Made by a program: the position numbers and the translations under genes
Notes under the pieces: model-generated
Seen by the model: only the letters and a program-made list of their open reading frames with translations
Told to the model about the DNA's origin: nothing
The model's database searches: none
From: Candidatus Nitrohelix vancouverensis
GTDB taxonomy: Bacteria; Nitrospinota; Nitrospinia; Nitrospinales; VA-1
DNA length: 64,000 nucleotides
Assembly: GCA_015698305.1 (NCBI GenBank)
Contig: CP048620.1
Location: 894,557-958,556 of the forward strand
Reading direction: 5' to 3'
Part shown: positions 62,219 through 64,000 of the stretch, piece after piece
Layout: the number at the start of each line of letters is the position of its first letter
How positions within the stretch are numbered: the first letter of the stretch is position 1

Positions 62219-63214
62219 TTATGGTAATTCTACAAGCGTCGGTTCAATCGCTTCGCCTTCCAAAGCCTTCATAAATTCGACCAGGTCCGCTTTTTCCTGT
62301 TTGGACAGTCCCAGCGGGGTCATCATCGGCGAGCGGTTGGTCTCGACGTCGCCGCCGCGATTGTAAAAATCAATCACGTCCTCCAGCGTCGCCAGACTGC
62401 CGTCGTGCATGTAAGGGGCCGAGCGGGAGACGTGACGCAGTCCCGGCGTTTTGAAGGCGCCCTTGTCGTCTGGATTTTTAGTGACGTTGAAGCGACCCAG
62501 GTCTTCTTTCAACGGACCCTGATTTTTGATGCCAAGATTATGAAAGCCGCTGTCGGTGAAGTTCGGGCCATTATGGCAGAAGGTGCATCGGGCCTTGCCA
62601 AAATACAACTCCATTCCGCGCACGGCAGACTTCGACATGGCTTTCTTGTCGCCCTTCCAGTATTTATCGTAGGGAGAATTTTTTGAAATGATGGAGCGTT
62701 CATAGGTGGCGATGGCTTTTCCTATATTCGTCGGCGTGATTCCGGTTTTGCCGAACACGGTGTTGAATTTCTTCACATAGCCGGGGATCGCTTTCAATTC
62801 CTTGATCAACTCATCCATATTCTGATTCATCTCGACCTTGGAAACAATGGGACCCAAAGCTTGTTCTTCGAGCGTTTTTGCTCGACCATCCCAGAACTGA
62901 AAGTCAAAATAAGCGCTGTTGATGATGGTGGGACTGTGTCGCCCCAATTCTTTTTGCATGTCGCCAAGGGCGCGAGGCAGGCCGTCGCCCCAGCCCAAGC
63001 CCGGATTGTGGCAGGTGGCGCAACTGATCCAGTTGCTTCCAGAAAGTCGGGGGTCGAAATAAAGAGCCTTGCCAAGATTTTCTTTTTCCTGCGACCATGC
63101 GTTGTCGGCAGGGTGCGTCACTTCGGGTAGCGCTTGATAAACAGAATCCTCTGCGAATGCAAAGTTGGGCGCGATCAGGCAAATGACGAAGACAAAAATA
63201 CTTTTCAGGTTCAT
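62219..63214 (-). CDS. MauG/CcpA-type di-heme cytochrome c peroxidase
   Basis: A 331-residue periplasmic protein: signal peptide 1-21 (cleavage near AFA-ED), two heme c motifs, CATCH at 65-69 and CTFCH at 210-214, and the conserved LSGSNWISCATCHNPGLGWG, GRHSPTIINSAYFDFQFWDG and KTPGLRHVSRSAPYMHDGSL segments. The distal heme Met/Tyr choice cannot be set by eye. It would reduce H2O2 to water with electrons from cytochromes, consistent with an aerobic, oxidative-stress-exposed cell that also has MsrAB. Confidence 0.92.
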   Translation of the reverse strand: MNLKSIFVFVICLIAPNFAFAEDSVYQALPEVTHPADNAWSQEKENLGKALYFDPRLSGSNWISCATCHNPGLGWGDGLPRALGDMQKELGRHSPTIINSAYFDFQFWDGRAKTLEEQALGPIVSKVEMNQNMDELIKELKAIPGYVKKFNTVFGKTGITPTNIGKAIATYERSIISKNSPYDKYWKGDKKAMSKSAVRGMELYFGKARCTFCHNGPNFTDSGFHNLGIKNQGPLKEDLGRFNVTKNPDDKGAFKTPGLRHVSRSAPYMHDGSLATLEDVIDFYNRGGDVETNRSPMMTPLGLSKQEKADLVEFMKALEGEAIEPTLVELP

Positions 63215-63374
63215 TATTTTAACTCCAGAATGGATTTATATCTTTGTATTAGCGATGCTGATTTAGATTTATGTATGCTTTTATTCTAACAATTATTATG
63301 ATGGACTTTAACGATTAATTTACCGCTTGCAGTGAATAATTTCACTCAACGGATTCGAGTCAGGAAATTTGAGC

Positions 63375-64000
63375 ATGTCGTCTGAACCCCCATTTGAACC
63401 CCCATTTGAACCGGAATTTGAACCGGAATTTGAACCGGAATTTGATTCCATGAAGGATTTGCTTCTGGATATGGCTCAGGAGCGAAACTGGGACTCCTTG
63501 AGACGTTTGATTGAGCGACGTTTGTTAGAGAGACCCAAGGTGGCGATGGTGCGCCTGTGGCGACTGAAACCGGGCGATGATTGCGAGCGTTGCGCCTTGC
63601 GCGACGAGTGTCCGCAACATGTAGATTGCCTGCAACTGGAATCGTCTGCTGAAACATCTTCGCTGGAATCCGAGTGCGCGAAGGTCCCGGAGTTCTGCGA
63701 AGATTTGTATCGCCGCGTGCCCCTGGGGCGCCGGATGGTTGGGCGGGCGGGAGAGAGTCAACAGCTCCAGAAACTCATCAACATGCAAAACGACGCGCGC
63801 TGCGAAGACAGTCGCAACTGGGCGCGTGAAAAAAACGTTAAAGGGATGCTGGCCTTTCCTCTGGTTTTCAAGGATCGGCTGTTGGGCGTGTTTGCCATAT
63901 TTCTTGAAATCGAACCCGAAGCGGACGGTTTGTCTGAAGGGCAGGTCTGGGGCCGCATTCTGGCGGATCATCTGGCCGCGGCGATTGCAAATGCCGAAGC
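63375..64000 (+). CDS. GAF-domain regulator with EPxF repeats at the N-terminus (3' truncated)
   Basis: The frame from ATG 63375 is open to the end of the window (208 codons), so the gene is cut. Residues 4-23 are five EPPF/EPEF tetrapeptides. After that, RPKVAMVRLWRLKPGDDCER starts a GAF domain with a Cys cluster (CERC, CPQHVDC), as in the GAF sensors of sigma54-dependent or other signalling proteins of Nitrospira and Deltaproteobacteria. A Met at 63450 could be the original start. What follows the GAF domain cannot be seen here. Confidence 0.82.
   Translation, partial: MSSEPPFEPPFEPEFEPEFEPEFDSMKDLLLDMAQERNWDSLRRLIERRLLERPKVAMVRLWRLKPGDDCERCALRDECPQHVDCLQLESSAETSSLESECAKVPEFCEDLYRRVPLGRRMVGRAGESQQLQKLINMQNDARCEDSRNWAREKNVKGMLAFPLVFKDRLLGVFAIFLEIEPEADGLSEGQVWGRILADHLAAAIANAE
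63384..63443 (+). repeat. 12-bp tandem repeat, five copies
   Basis: Two copies of GAACCCCCATTT followed by three of GAACCGGAATTT, encoding (EPPF)2(EPEF)3. In-frame units mean that copy-number changes would keep the gene open. Confidence 0.9.

Noticed and set aside
63346-63657. 103-codon minus-strand frame at the window end
   Set aside because: Shadow of the plus-strand GAF gene, which stays open to the window edge and has domain support.

Overview
This is a 64 kb chromosomal window of about 50 percent G+C from a Gram-negative, diderm, probably aerobic and motile bacterium. It carries lipopolysaccharide export (LptE), an Mla-type lipid transport operon, a TonB-dependent receptor, GspA/GspB proteins, a MauG-type di-heme peroxidase, a truncated hemoglobin, FlaG and many PAS/CHASE/GAF sensors. 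The mix would fit Nitrospinota or a neighbouring deep-branching lineage, but this is an impression from gene content; no 16S rRNA or metabolic marker is present to fix it. I found no rRNA, tRNA, CRISPR array or insertion sequence. Layout: 0-7 kb holds the end of a phosphorelay protein (Hpt), rpsT, a leuS-lptE-holA operon on the minus strand, and two small secreted proteins (TonB C-terminal and STN domains). 7-15 kb holds a methyltransferase, a DUF389 membrane protein, an MscS channel, MsrAB, HtpX, a degenerate metallo-beta-lactamase-fold protein and a TPR protein whose 3' end has been triplicated. 15-22 kb holds two large sensor histidine kinases around a GlcG/HbpS-like protein and a second MsrA. 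22-29 kb holds a run of nine minus-strand genes around a CarH/LitR-type B12-binding MerR regulator, facing a DUF523-DUF1722 gene; it resembles light- or B12-controlled clusters of other bacteria but has no photolyase and starts with three secreted or small proteins I do not recognise. 29-32 kb is an SOS mutagenesis operon (lexA-like, umuD, umuC) behind a clean sigma70 promoter containing two GAAC-N4-GTTC boxes; the lexA-like gene has a one-base frameshift. 32-37 kb holds a TonB receptor, YfiR and hybrid kinase operon. 37-41 kb holds an ECF sigma operon with DUF3619 and DUF3106 proteins, an Arg-rich repeat protein and an FG-GAP lipoprotein. 41-44 kb holds a truncated hemoglobin, an AT-rich island with an ImmA/IrrE plus DUF4411 (PIN-like) toxin-antitoxin-type pair, and yacG. 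44-52 kb holds a J-domain/GspA ATPase, GspB, a GH57 glucanotransferase, an ABC exporter and flaG behind a sigma28-like promoter. 52-58 kb holds an epimerase, two GT-C-like membrane proteins, a pentapeptide-repeat protein and a TPR lipoprotein. 58-62 kb holds mlaD-mlaF-mlaE behind a STAS/anti-sigma kinase pair. 62-64 kb holds a MauG-type peroxidase and the start of a GAF regulator cut by the window edge. At four unrelated loci I found tandem duplications with nearly the same period (78, 78, 78 and 80 bp), which no single gene explains.
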